Part shown: positions 1 through 11,830 of the stretch, in pieces
Numbering within the stretch: position 1 is the first letter of the stretch
How the letters are laid out: every line of letters begins with the position of its first letter
Assembly (NCBI GenBank): GCA_026724425.1
Contig: JAIUCV010000103.1
Coordinates: 1,550,001-1,614,000, forward strand
DNA: 64,000 nucleotides
Reading direction: 5' to 3'
DNA from: Erythrophleum ivorense
Taxonomy: Eukaryota > Streptophyta > Magnoliopsida > Fabales > Fabaceae
The notes under the pieces: generated by a model
Told to the model about the DNA's origin: nothing
What the model saw: the letters and a program-made list of their open reading frames with translations, nothing else
Database searches by the model: none
Translations under genes and position numbers: made by a program

Positions 1-457
1 ACACAAGAACTTCTTTGGACATGTATACAAGAATGTGATGGAAAAAAGTGTAAAAAGCAATTACGCAATAACTGACATTTCAATTTATATGACTCTTAGG
101 TGATTCAATTTGAGATGAGATACAATAGAAGCACCAGGCTTACCTCAGCTGCAGTTCCATTCATTCCATAGACAAGGACATGAGCTCTGCTGAGTCTATA
201 GTAACAGAATCACAAACAATTATTGAAATCAACATAACAAATACACCAATAACATTTACACACCCACCCGGCCTTCATTCTATACACCACTGAACACAAA
301 GTTTCAGAATTTGATTTTGGGTTACAACTCTAGATGAACCCAAAACACAGAAAAATAAAAAATAAAAAAGATACCTTCTTTGAGCATCAGCTCCCCATAC
401 CCTAATCTGACGGTCATACAACGCGGTCTCCTGCGCCGTCAACTCGTCGCCGTCCAT
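1..457 (-). CDS. SAE1: SUMO-activating enzyme subunit 1 (SAE1), 5' part
   Basis: Small subunit of the heterodimeric E1 that adenylates SUMO and passes it to SAE2 and then SCE1, in nucleus and cytosol. Two coding exons are visible: 457-375 and 195-144, both with GT/AG borders. The first starts MDGDELTAQETALYDRQIRVWG, and the motif ALYDRQIRVWG is the hallmark N-terminus of SAE1/ThiF-type E1 proteins. The exon junction falls inside an Arg codon, and the second exon reads LSRAHVLVYGMNGTAAE, the start of the nucleotide-binding Rossmann fold. The remaining exons (over 250 residues in the family) lie beyond the left edge, and 1-143 is intron. The ATG at 457 is the first in frame in this exon. The promoter side carries a site II cluster. 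Family identity is secure; paralog A or B cannot be told. Confidence 0.9.
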
Positions 458-616
458 CAAAAATCAACAACAGCAAACTAACCAAGTCCGCTTGCAGAGT
501 CACCAGTCAGCAGTCAAAGTCCCAATCAGATTTCTCCGAATACCTCTATGCTCACCAAAATTCCCGCTAAGGTGATTGCACGAATGTTATGGGATTTTTA
601 ACTGAAACTAAGAAAT

Positions 617-680
617 TGGGCCCATTGTCACTGGCCCATTTATGATGATATTGGGCTTCTAATGGGCTCATTGTTGGCCC
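617..680. promoter_or_regulatory. Site II (TGGGCC/T) cluster upstream of SAE1
   Basis: TGGGCC at 617, GGCCCA at 633, TGGGCT at 652 and TGGGCT at 663 fall within 64 bases, about 160-220 bases upstream of the SAE1 ATG. Site II elements bind TCP factors and are common in promoters of plant housekeeping and growth genes. The motifs are read directly; promoter function is inferred. Confidence 0.5.
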
Positions 681-3600
681 CCTGTCACAACATCAAAGAG
701 TTGCAGCCGTAGTTTATATTACACAAGAAGGAGCCAGGGTAACAAGCGAAGAAGAAAATTTCTTGCGTACCACCTCCATGCAACGGTTGCGATTGCATGG
801 GCGTGGATCCCATATGTATGGATGCAATTTCAAGAGTTGCATATACGTACCATGTAATGCCCAAAAGGAGTGCTCTGTTGAGAGAAGGAGAGTTGCATGA
901 ACTCTATTCAAGTGGAGTCCACCCTCTCTCTCTCTCTCTCTCTCTTGTACCATGCAATAATCGAAGACAATCCAATTCAGCCTAGAGACACATGGAGACG
1001 TTGATCACGGAGCATCATGTTCCTTGAAAGTTGAAACATAACCATAGAAATTCCATTTCGGTGAAAGGGAGGGGATTGCATGCTAAAGATTCAGACCCAA
1101 AGCGAAGACACGGGTGCTGAGACACAAACTACACAAAAAAAAACGAAGGCGCTTTGTTTCAACGAATTGGGAATGAATGAAGGACTAGGCTGTACGTTTG
1201 AATAAGTGTTGGTCCCCATCCAACACATTATGAAACTATCTAACTTCTCTGGCTAAAACAATGTGTACTTGCTTCAAGGACCGAGCAAGAAAAATAATAT
1301 GAGGTGAAATTTTAGGAGGCAAATTAGAACATATGTTGAAAGGCTTCAAAAAATTAAAGGAGACAAATTAAAAATTTTGAAACTCACATATATATAATAA
1401 ATGAATGAGGCTAAATTGGTGTTTATAAATATCTAAATTCTGTCAGAAAACAGTGTAATTCTTTATGTGAGGAGTGGTTGGTAGCTCTTGAACCAGAGTT
1501 TGTGCCTGCTTGGTCTCCATTCATCCATACCATTCAGTTAAGTTGCTTGATCTATGTGAAAGGACTATTACTCCTACGTACATAGGACGTTGCACAAATA
1601 TTTTCCTACTCCTAAACTAAGGAGGAAACATAAGCGTGGAGATTCCATTCTACAGGGAAGATGGGGAATTGGCTTTTCCATTAAGGAGGAAACATAAACG
1701 TGGAGTGCATGATTCACTCAACCACCATGTTTTCTTCAGCACTGTAAAGTGTCCCCAGGTCAAGTCCAGAGAAGACAATGCTTGTTGCTTTAAGTAACTC
1801 TCAGAGTTGAAATTCTGTTATTTTTATAAAATATTTTTAATAACGACGAATCTTAAAATTTAATTTAACAGTGGAACAGTATTATTTCTCTATTGAAAAT
1901 CAATTTGGTCAACAAAAACTGCTCCACGTAGAGTCTATACATATCATATTCTTCTCTCAAGAGTACTTGGGAAGGCTACGTAGGATCCAATTTAAGGACA
2001 TGAAATGCTTGCTTTTCATTTAATTTTTGCGTCGAAAAAATCCAATTTAAGCCCAACAATGAGAGAGCAAGGATATTTGATTTTATCATGCATTGCTGTT
2101 TCGTATTGTTCCCAGGTCTTGACTCTCGATCAGCCTACATGGCCAGCCTACATGGCTCCATATATAGGAGCGCAACGCCTACATCTAGTCTAACTTAGGT
2201 ACTTTATTTATTTATTTTTTATTCTGGTATTTCTCCTTATTTAAGTTGTGGAGATCCTATTTTAATTGTTTAAATTTGATTTTTTGTATTTTAATATTTT
2301 TTATTTTTAAAAACATAGAATATAAAATAAAAATAATTTTTAAATTATTGATTTTTTTAAAAAATAATAATAACTAATAAAAATTAAATATCTAACGCTC
2401 TAGATTTGACAAAACAGAAACATGAGTAGAACAATCCGAATTGGCATCTAGTCCACGATTGCCGAAGCTGGGTGTTTTGAATCTTTTTATTTTTTGTTTT
2501 TAATTAATTAAACTATTAAACTTTGGAAATATTAAGAATTTGATTTTAAATTTGTTTTATCAATGAAACAAAATTTTAAGTTGAATGTAGATATGTGTAT
2601 ATATATATATATATATAATAATGAGGTCAGAATTACGTGGAACGCTAAAAGAGAGTGATTGATGCAGTGAAATAGGGAGCTTTAGTTGGTCCCACTGACA
2701 ATAGCAATTACAGCTGCCACACTGACTTCTGGTTGTTGCAGTTTTAAAGCCCTTGTCTCTATTTTCTGTAGCATCCCAACTTCACCCCTACCTCTCTTTT
2801 CTTATTACCATTCCACCCTTCACATTCATATTTCACGCCCCTCGATGCATCTTCCTAGCTTTCACCATTTAGTACCCTCTTAATAAATGCATAACTCCCC
2901 TAGTATCAATTTTAGTCTTTGTAATTAATATAAGCATAATGTTAAAATTCAAGTCTTTTATTTTGTCAACATCTTATATTTGATTTGTAAATTGAAAAAA
3001 ATTATTATCCCATAAAATTTGTGAAAAAAAATTTGAAAGTACCATTTGATAAAAATTAGTATATTATTTCCCATGTGGTGCGAGAAGGAAAGATACTTTT
3101 CAGCATATTTTCTGAAAATGTTAGCCACTATTTGTTTTTTAAATGAAAGGTGCATTGTGTGAGAGTGATAAATAAATAGCAAGTATTGGAATCTCAATAA
3201 AAGTTAGATATGTAGTGAAAATGATCACATGATGGTTTTGGCCTAGTTCAGAGTGGGCGTCTGCTGTGGAGTTTTCTGGCCCTACCACCACGCATCATCA
3301 TTATGCTCCCAACTCCAACCCAACCTTAGGTTTTCAAATTTCAAGTGAGTGTGGGCCTCTATATTCCCAATTTTTTAAAAAATTAGTAGAATATTCTTAA
3401 ACTTTTTAAAAAATTATGTTTGATAAAGTAAAAAAAATAAAAATAAAAATAGAATAAAATTATATAATTTACAATTTTTTAGATATGACAAAAAATTAAA
3501 ATATTTTTATTTTAATACTTAGTAGGATAAAAATAATATAAAAATAAAAATAAACAAATAATTAAAATACTTGTAAAACAAATATATATTTATATATATA

Positions 3601-4553
3601 TTAAAGGAAACCCAAAGGAAAGACATGCCATGAAAGGTGAAACACAAGGCCACATGCCTTGTCTTGAGCATCCCATTCTTGTACTTCCTTTTCCTGACTT
3701 GTAAAAGTTGAAAGCAACAAACAACCTGTCCTTTTATATATATATATATATATATTCCTCTCTCTCTCTCCTTCCCATCTCAACCTATACGTACTGGGAA
3801 CAACCCTCGTATATGGCAAATATATAATATTATATTTAACCATATAGTGCAACTGTAATAACATAGTCATGTCCAAGCCCTTTTTGCCCTTCCTTCCTAT
3901 TCCTTCTCTCTCCGGTTCTGCCTTTCAATACGTTATCCATTCGCTCTCTCTGCACAAACCCACAATTGCATCTTGCTGAGCAACTAACAGGTATGGCTTT
4001 TTTATTTATTTTTAATGGATTCCCCTCTTCTCTCATCTTTATTGATAAAATAAAGAAAAAAAAAGATAATTCTCCTTAGTTTATCCACTCCATTTGGTAC
4101 TAAGCCTCCTTTTGCTGCAATTTTCTGCGGTTACTCTCTTCTCTCTTCCTATTATTTTTTATTTTACAGCTTTTGGTTGCTTGTTATATTTATGACTAGT
4201 GACTCGTCTCGTTTCTGGATTCCCGGCTCCTTGCAACTCTGCTTCTTCGCTGCTTCCCCTTTAGTCATTAGTTGATAAAATTAACGGTTTTATATCCAAA
4301 AATGTCCAATGCGTGCCTACTTTTGGCTGTCTTGTTTTTCCATTTAATACATAATATATATCACCTGCTAGTTTAATTGGATCTCTGTTAACCTCTAATG
4401 ATATAGAATTTCCTTTCTCAGCCAGTGTCTCAGTATAACTGAGTGCTGGTTTTTACCATCTAGTCTGTTGTTAACGGGTTGATATTTCTCTTGCTTTGGA
4501 TGCAACTGTGAAGCTTCATATCATACACGAGATAAAGATAAAAATCAATCTTG
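681..4553. other. Intergenic region between SAE1 and SPL13, with SPL13 leader at its right end
   Basis: No convincing coding sequence. It holds a CT microsatellite (923-945), a direct repeat of about 22 bases (around 1620 and 1683, sharing AAGGAGGAAACATAA), TA microsatellites near 2597-2617 and 3736-3755, and AT-rich stretches. Pyrimidine-rich DNA from about 3880 to 4553 probably contains the SPL13 5' leader. A possible leader intron donor (CAGGTATGG) is at 3987. The region serves two divergent genes. Confidence 0.5.
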
Positions 4554-6181
4554 ATGGACTGGAATTTGAAGACTGCTTCTTGGGATTTGACGGAATTAGA
4601 TGAAGCAGGCTTACCCAACATAGAGACAGTTGATAATAATGGGTCAAGAAGATTTGGATTAGTGAATAGAAGTAAAGGGGAATTTTGTGTTGATTTGAAG
4701 CTGGGTCAGGTTGGGAATTCTGGGACCGAATCATCAGGAGCCAAGGGGAAAGATGCCGCTGCAGGTGGTGGTGGTGGTGGTGGAGTCTCCAAAACGGCAC
4801 CGTCGGCTGCTTCAGGATCAACAAAGAGAGCTCGAACAATTCACAACGGAACCCAAACGGTGTCGTGCCTCGTGGATGGGTGCAATTCAGATCTTAGTAA
4901 TTGTAGGGACTATCATAGGCGTCACAAGGTGTGCGAACTCCATTCCAAGACTCCTGTGGTCACCATTGGCGGCCACAAGCAAAGGTTCTGCCAACAGTGT
5001 AGCAGGTGCCTCTTAATTTTTTGTTAATAGGCATTTAGATCCATTAATATTCACGGTGGCTTCCCAAGTACTCTTGCTATGATTTTTTAACGACATTCAG
5101 AATAATTGCCGAAAGAAAGTACGCCAGGTGATAACCTTCTTTCGCTTTGTTCCACCATGAGCATCTTAGACTTCCTTTTTAGGAGAGGTTTTATGCAAAA
5201 TTCCTGAGAGCAACAAGAATCCCAGTACACAGAACCTATTCTAATTTGATAATTTTACCAGAATAAAAATCAACCTACCTCCTGCTATCGCATCCAATTT
5301 TTCACTTTATACATCTTAAAGTGCATGGAAAATAACTACAAAATTCTTCATGGAATCTAAGAAAAATGACTAAACCAATACAATAACTACTTCTTAGTTG
5401 TTAGTTTCGGGTGCATTTGATTTTAAATTGTGAATGTTTGTGTAGGTTCCATTCGCTGGAGGAATTTGATGAAGGAAAGAGAAGCTGCAGGAAGCGATTA
5501 GATGGGCACAACCGACGGAGAAGAAAGCCCCAGCCAGTGCCTCTACCGGCATCTGCTGGTTTTTTGTCGAGTTACCAAGGTTAGCTTAGCTTCCATCACA
5601 TTATCTGAGTAGTGGACCCCCATATAGGATACTATCTTGGAAGTACTTGGTTTGATGATTTGGTGTGAATTTCAGGTAGCGAGTTGTTACCCTCGTCATC
5701 GAGCTCACATGTATATCCTTCGAGTGCTGTGGTGAACCCTGGTTGGGATGGTAGGATGCAGCAAGTACAGCTGGTTCATAATAAGCAGCAGCAGCTATTT
5801 CTTGGGCCTTCTCAAACCACAAGCACCTATAATAAACAAGGGAATAAGCAGGAAATGACGACATATTATCAAAACCCATCTCTTGCATCTGCTTCTGTGT
5901 GCCACACACTTCTGAGCGCGACGGCCAGGCATTTATCAGCGGAGGAGTCTCCTCCTTGTGCTCTCTCTCTTCTGTCATCACCGGTACAGACGCACGCACC
6001 TATGTCCCTTATGCAGCCTTTAGGCCTCACCCTCCATGATCACAGCTTGGAAGAGTCTGTGGACACTACACTTCTGGTTAACAATGGGAGTGACCATTGT
6101 CATCCCTCAATGTATAACTTAGGGTCTGATGGATCCCAGGGGAACCAACCCCCTCCATCACTTCCCTTTCATTGGGAATAG
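4554..6181 (+). CDS. SPL13: SQUAMOSA promoter-binding-like transcription factor (SPL13 type)
   Basis: Nuclear SBP-box transcription factor that binds GTAC-core DNA and promotes phase change and flowering. Coding exons 4554-5005, 5446-5579 and 5676-6181 give 363 residues, and all introns are GT/AG. The N-terminus MDWNLKTASWDLTELDE and the DLKLG motif match SPL13. The SBP zinc finger starts near residue 105 (SCLVDGCNSDLSNCRDYHRRHKVC), carries HKQRFCQQCSRFH across intron 1, and ends in the bipartite nuclear signal KRSCRKRLDGHNRRRRKPQ. The intron inside the SBP domain sits at its usual place. A seven-Gly run (GGT repeat) lies near residues 71-77. Exon 3 contains a miR156 site in frame. ATG 4554 is chosen because the conserved N-terminus starts there. 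SPL13 assignment is likely; a sister SPL is possible. Confidence 0.93.
5958..5977 (+). promoter_or_regulatory. miR156/157 target site in SPL13 exon 3
   Basis: The sequence GTGCTCTCTCTCTTCTGTCA is the classic miR156 recognition element of SPL mRNAs. It encodes ALSLLSS in frame, as in other miR156-controlled SPL genes. Complementarity to mature miR156 is nearly complete, so transcript cleavage is expected; known family behaviour supports this, while cleavage here is inferred. Confidence 0.95.
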
Positions 6182-8585
6182 ACCTCCTTTTTAAATCATA
6201 AGCACTTGTTTATTCTGAACCCATTTTTAATCTAGAACTGCAATCACATCCTATTTCAGTACATTTTATCTTAATGAAGGGAAATATGGTCCCCAAAAAC
6301 ACTATCCCCTCCATCCAACTTTCCGTTTACACCAATGACATAGTATGAGATTTTCTTTCTTCTTTATTCTTACATTCACATCGGCCAATTAATTCTACAG
6401 TATTTATGTCTGAACACTTTTGGTGTGATGTAATAAAGACTACATGGGTGTGAGTGTAGGAATTATGAATGATTGCGAATGTTTTATTGATTCCTTTTTA
6501 TTATTTGAGTCAACTTGTTTTGCGTTATGCATACTTTTGTTGCAGTACAAAAATAGATATGCCTTTTTTTAATCAATTTACACATACTTTGCTAACTAAG
6601 TGACGTTTACTAAAAAGATGTGAGGGGGAAAATAGTACAGATTACTATTTGTGGCATATATATTAACAAAATATATTATGAAGAAGTCTTCTTTAAGATT
6701 TGTTAAATTAAATTACATTCAAACTCCTTTTAATTATAAGTTTCACAATATCTTATGTAAAATGCATATATCTCTTTATATAAGGATTTGATTCTTACAT
6801 GATGTTTGTCATACGAATCAACTCGACTGTTGGGTGTATTTGCATTCATCGCAATCAAAAACTTATTCCTTGAGTATAGTTTAAACAAATTTATAATTAT
6901 CATATATGATCTAACATATATTTTCATTGATATACCAAAACCAGTAGGATAGGAAGAAAAAAAAATCATGAAATAGCCAAAAAAAAAAAAAGGGAGGCAA
7001 CCAATATATAATATGACCCAATGTGTGTGGTTCTCACTTTATGCCACTATAACCTCTTCCTGTCCTCCATGATGGTTACATGTTTGGTAAAGTTTGTCCG
7101 TTTAACATTTGTATAAGGTCGCTCAGTGGATCGGAATCACAAATCTTTCTTTCCCCCTTTTTGCACTTTGTCCTTTATAATTTCAATGCCACCTTTGCTT
7201 ATGTTTATTGTGTTGTTTTTTCACAATAAATTATATGTAAGTCTCATGCAATTAAATAAAACCTATATCAATTACATAATTTAGTTCAAATTAAAAAAAG
7301 GTATAAAAAAATTTGGAAAAAAACAAAATAAAAAAAAATAAAAAAAAAGATGCACAAACATTTTAAAAATAGTATTCTACAATGTGATCATTCCCTTTAT
7401 ATATATGTGTGTGTATGATAAGAAATTAAACATTTTAATTAAAGTGGCGCTCATTCCCACTTGGCTATAATAAAAAGAAATTCATATGCAACATATTTGC
7501 CAAGCGTTTAGTTGCATAGCCTTTCATAGATTGGCCAAGCAAAACAAAAATAAGGAAATTTAAGTAAAATATATATTTATTATTAAAGCGTATATTAGAA
7601 ACAAATTCTTTTCACTGTGAGTAAAAAAAAAAGACTATATGTAATTCTCAATATACAATGATATTTCTAGCAAATGAACAAATTTTAGAGCTGATGAATA
7701 TTATCAAAATTTTTGTTTAAATCAAGTCTCATTTTTCTTTTATAGTTAAAGATTTGTAACAATTGTTGTTGACTTCTTTAAAATTATGTAAGGTTACTCT
7801 AATAATGTAAATTGTTTTAGACTTTCAAAGATATTAGACTAAGGCACTTATAACAAAATTGATAAGTATATGGGTTCAAATGTGATGTGTGTTATATACC
7901 TTTTGGATCTTTTTTTGTTTTGGCGTGAGGGGGGGGGGAGTTAAAAGGTAGAAGGCACACATAGAATGGATCTTACTGGAACATGGGTTTAGGCATGCAT
8001 AGTTAAGGTGGAAAGTGACTTAAATTCTAATTATCAATTATCATAAGACTCACCGTTGTCTATACTAGGCTCATTTACAAGACAGAGTAGAACTAAAGAT
8101 TCCTTAACGAAAGCCATTTCCTAACAATATGTTCAAACCAAGAACAATAACTTCAACAAATAGAAAGTCATAAAGCTACAAAAAGGAAAAAAAAAGAAAT
8201 TTAAAATCATACCTTTTTCATTTTCACAAATAAGTCCTAACTGTATGGGTAAACTAATCGCTCTTGGCCTTTCGGATGTCAAGTTACAACACCAATGCCA
8301 AAAGGGAACTATAACAAAAAATTTCAAAATCCCTTTCTACAGAAGGGGTAAAAAGGGGAAAAGGGCAAAAACAAAAAGAAAAACCCAAGGTAATCGTGCA
8401 AGCCATAGTGAGCAAGGAAAAAATATGTGTTAAGACACAAAAACCAATAGGTAGAGGGGGCTCAACTATTCCAATAAAGATTTTAGGCCCATAACCTTAA
8501 TAAAGCTACAAGAATAAGAGGAAAAAACAACAAAGGGCCTAGGTATACAACTTAAATTACAATTATAAGCAAATAAAGTGCAAAG
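6182..8585. other. SPL13 3' UTR followed by AT-rich intergenic DNA
   Basis: The first few hundred bases after the SPL13 stop are probably 3' UTR. The rest is AT-rich with homopolymer runs (for example G9 near 7931) and no ORF with recognisable similarity. From about 8130 the base composition begins to resemble the decayed retroelement that follows. Confidence 0.45.
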
Positions 8586-8980
8586 GCTAGCATCAATACT
8601 TACATCTTGGTGTAACAATAATATAAGAAATACTATTCCTAACATCATAAAAGAAGCCTAGCTTTTGGCAAATTGTAGTTGCGTTGATCATGCCAACTAT
8701 GAACCCATCATCACAAGCTTTATTGTTGCTGGCCTCAACACTTGCTTTTAGTCTGGCCTCAATCTCATTCCATATGAAAGGCATGAGCCTTTTTCCTTAC
8801 CTTGATCTCAACCATCGACTCATTTTCAAGTTTAATTTTGGCAAAAATAATAGGCCTTAGTTTGGCCTTAATTTCAATTCACAAGTTGCCTTGTGTCTTA
8901 GCCATCTCCATATCTCTATTATTGGGAAACTCTTCATAGGTCTTCTTCAACCTAAAAACCTTAACTTTTAAGGTCGTTAT
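8586..8980 (-). pseudogene. Decayed retrotransposon gag-like gene, C-terminal part
   Basis: On the minus strand this stretch reads as a broken, charged, Lys/Glu-rich coiled-coil-like protein (TTLKVKVFRLKKTYEEF, later ARLKASVEASNNKACDDGF) interrupted by stops. It is the continuation of the N-terminal part at 11831-13310: removing the intervening LTR and one copy of the flanking TTAT leaves an open frame across the junction. The organisation, an N-terminal globular domain followed by a coiled coil, resembles the plant 'putative gypsy-type transposon' gag-like proteins. Not expressed as a functional protein in this form. Confidence 0.4.
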
Positions 8981-11830
8981 TGTAATAACTCTAATTCTTA
9001 ATTATTGTGATTAGGCTTAATAGCATGATTAGTAATCACAAATCAAGATCTAAAGTCATTATGATTAATTAAAATAGGAGAAAGTGGAAAAAATTTGAAC
9101 TTTGATATCATTAGAGTCATTAGCTAAATAACTACAATTAATCAAATCCACAAGTGATCATAGTTATCATTTAAGACCTTTGATTCATCTTATTACTAAT
9201 TTTAACTTACAAAAACCTCATATAAAGACTCCTAAGTCATTGTACAACAGTAACATAGTGAAATTTAAAGTTTTTAAGTTAAAAATAAGAGTTTGTGAAG
9301 CTTCACCGCAACTTGGACCTTCCTTGCCGCAACTAAGTTGGTTACTGGCACTTAAAAACCAACTTTGGCAACTTCCGTAGCGACTTGGTGCACCTACGTT
9401 GCAACGTAAGTGGCCACTAAAACTTAAAACCAAAATTTTGCATCTTATGCAACGATTTGGATTTTCCTCGCACACGGCGAAGTGCTTTTGGGGACTTACT
9501 ATTCACATTTTCGTAGTTCACATTTTGCAATTCTCCATGGCAGAAAAATACCTTGGAACCTACTGTAGAAAATTTTTCGATTCACATCGCGACAAGCTAT
9601 ACCTATGATGCAGTGAAACTAGCTACTGGAACACTTATCCCCCTGATTCCATCGATTTATGCCGCAGTTAAAAATTTTGTGCTGTGACGAGGTTGCTTTC
9701 TGTTACCTTCAATAGGCAACTTTTTTATTTTGTGTCGTGGTGCTCCTCACCTCTACCTAATACTTAGCCACGACTCAGCCCATTTTGGCTGTGACATGAC
9801 TCTCTTCTGTATTATTTCACCCTAAGTTTCGTCCTGTACACTGCAACTCTCCCTCTAGTAACACTCTAAGGCCACTTTACTTTAATTTGTGAGGATCTAA
9901 TAGCTTTTATCTATCTGGTTTACCTAGCTTACCTATTATTACCAATTCAAGACTTAACTGTGGGTCCTCATCTATCTAGCTACCATATATCAGCAAGTAC
10001 ATGAATTAATGATAACAAAGGGTTCATAAACTACCAACATTTTTATTTAAATATATATTTCATTTGAGGTTCCATGCATCACTAGTCTAAGTCAACCTCT
10101 AATATATCACATGATTATATTTTCAAATAGTAAACTATATCATTAGGTCAACAAGGTTCCATATAAGATATTATAAGTTTATACATCATACACTAAATTG
10201 TATAAGGCCTAACTCTCTATTAGATACATTATAGATTATCAAAACATAAAACTCCTCCACTTGGCAATATGATTACATAATAATGCTATACAAGAGAACA
10301 ATAAAATTAGCATCTATTTTAAGTTAGCTCAGTCCAAGTGTAGCTTTCTCGCATAAGACCTCAGCTCATAGATATTCATCAACTTACTTTCTCTTATCCT
10401 TACTCGAAAAGCCTTCACCTGAAAGTATTATCCTATGAAATGGGATGAGATGCAAATCTCAGTAACCAAAGGCAAATTTCATTCATATATTCCAATTTAA
10501 TTAACATATATGCATGAAATCAGATAAACATAAGAAAATGTACTAGTTATATCAACAAATGAAACAATTAGGCTATCAATGACTATTATCCCATACTAGT
10601 AATTATATATCTACATGTTAAAGGCCATTAACACCGGAAGAGACTCATTCACGATACCAACTTTCCAATGAGCACAACCTAGGCTCAGTGTATATAAGGG
10701 TTTGATCACAACTCGATACCCAATCGAAGTACAATGCACGGGTAGCAGTCGTACCGATGCCCAATGCATGCATTCAAAATCATACATGTATAATAAATAT
10801 AAAATTAAAGTAGATATATGCATAGAATTTAACATTAACCTTGGTTATCTCACTCTGTAGACAAATTAGAAAGCTACCAATGGTACCAAAATTTTCCTAT
10901 AATTATAATATCAAAAAATTATTACTCTAAATCATCATTTATAGCAACAAACAGGTATCCAAAGAATTAAAATACTAATGACTATCTAAAAAATACTTAC
11001 TCATCCATTATAAGTCTCCAATTTCAGATTTGATTGTTCTTACACCAGTAACTTCAGAATATTACTTCAAATTTTAAGTAAATTCTCACAAAATTAATAC
11101 TCATACTATAAATCAACTATAGTGGTCTTAAACTAGTAAAAAACGCATCAAAATAAGGAGTTTATACTTACCAAATATCCCTCTGAGTTTCAACATCCGA
11201 AAATCCTCCAAGAAAACACTAAATAACCCATATTAGATTTGACGTACAGGTAAAAATGCTCTAAATGAAAAACCAATTGAATCAAATTAAAGAGGAAGAG
11301 TAGAGGATCAAGTTATCTAACTGTTACCTTGACTAATTTTGACTTTAGAAGTGGGAGAAGGTAGATTTTTGCCAAGAACCCTAGCCTCTCTTCAAAACTT
11401 TCGAGTTTTCTTGTGCTTCTTGTGTTTCTACAAAATGGTGGAAGGGGCTACTAAAGGTTTAGGGTTTAAGTTTAGGTCTTGGACTGACCTTAAGGCCTAA
11501 AACCCAAGTAAGTTTAGTTATATGCTAGTTGGGTCATGAATTTTAGGGTTACAAGAGTTAGATAAGAGTTGAGCCAAGTTGAAAAATGGTCTATTAATAT
11601 TTGGGTCTACACAAATAAATATTGTGCCTCCATTAATCTTTATCCATAACATACTTAAATTAATTATGAGTTTAGATGAAATTTCTAACCCAATTGAATT
11701 TTAAACTCATATTAATAATTTATTTCTCTATAAATTCCTATTTACATAACTTATTTAATTATTTCATAATAATTATTCTTAATTAGTCTAAATTCACGAT
11801 TACTACCTTAACTAATTTCAGGGTGTTACA
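8981..11830. mobile_element. Solo LTR (Ty3/gypsy, Tekay/Del-like), 2.85 kb
   Basis: Starts TGTAATAACT and ends GGGTGTTACA, the usual TGTAA...TTACA termini of Tekay/Del chromovirus LTRs, whose LTRs are typically several kb. No primer-binding site follows the right end, no polypurine tract precedes the left end, and no pol coding sequence is nearby, so this is a solo LTR left by recombination. Flanks are GTTAT and TTATC, which share four bases (TTAT) as a probable target-site duplication. Internally it contains low-complexity GCAACTT/CGCAACT-rich text around 9300-9720 and no ORF of interest. Orientation cannot be fixed from the termini. Lineage is inferred from the terminal sequence and length only. 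Confidence 0.6.

Noticed and set aside
4711..5016. Long alternative-frame ORF over SPL13 exon 1
   Set aside because: It overlaps the SBP coding sequence in another frame and contains low-complexity Val runs from the GGT repeat; a shadow.
5601..5999. 132-codon minus-strand ORF opposite SPL13 exon 3
   Set aside because: Antisense shadow of a conserved exon; no family resemblance.
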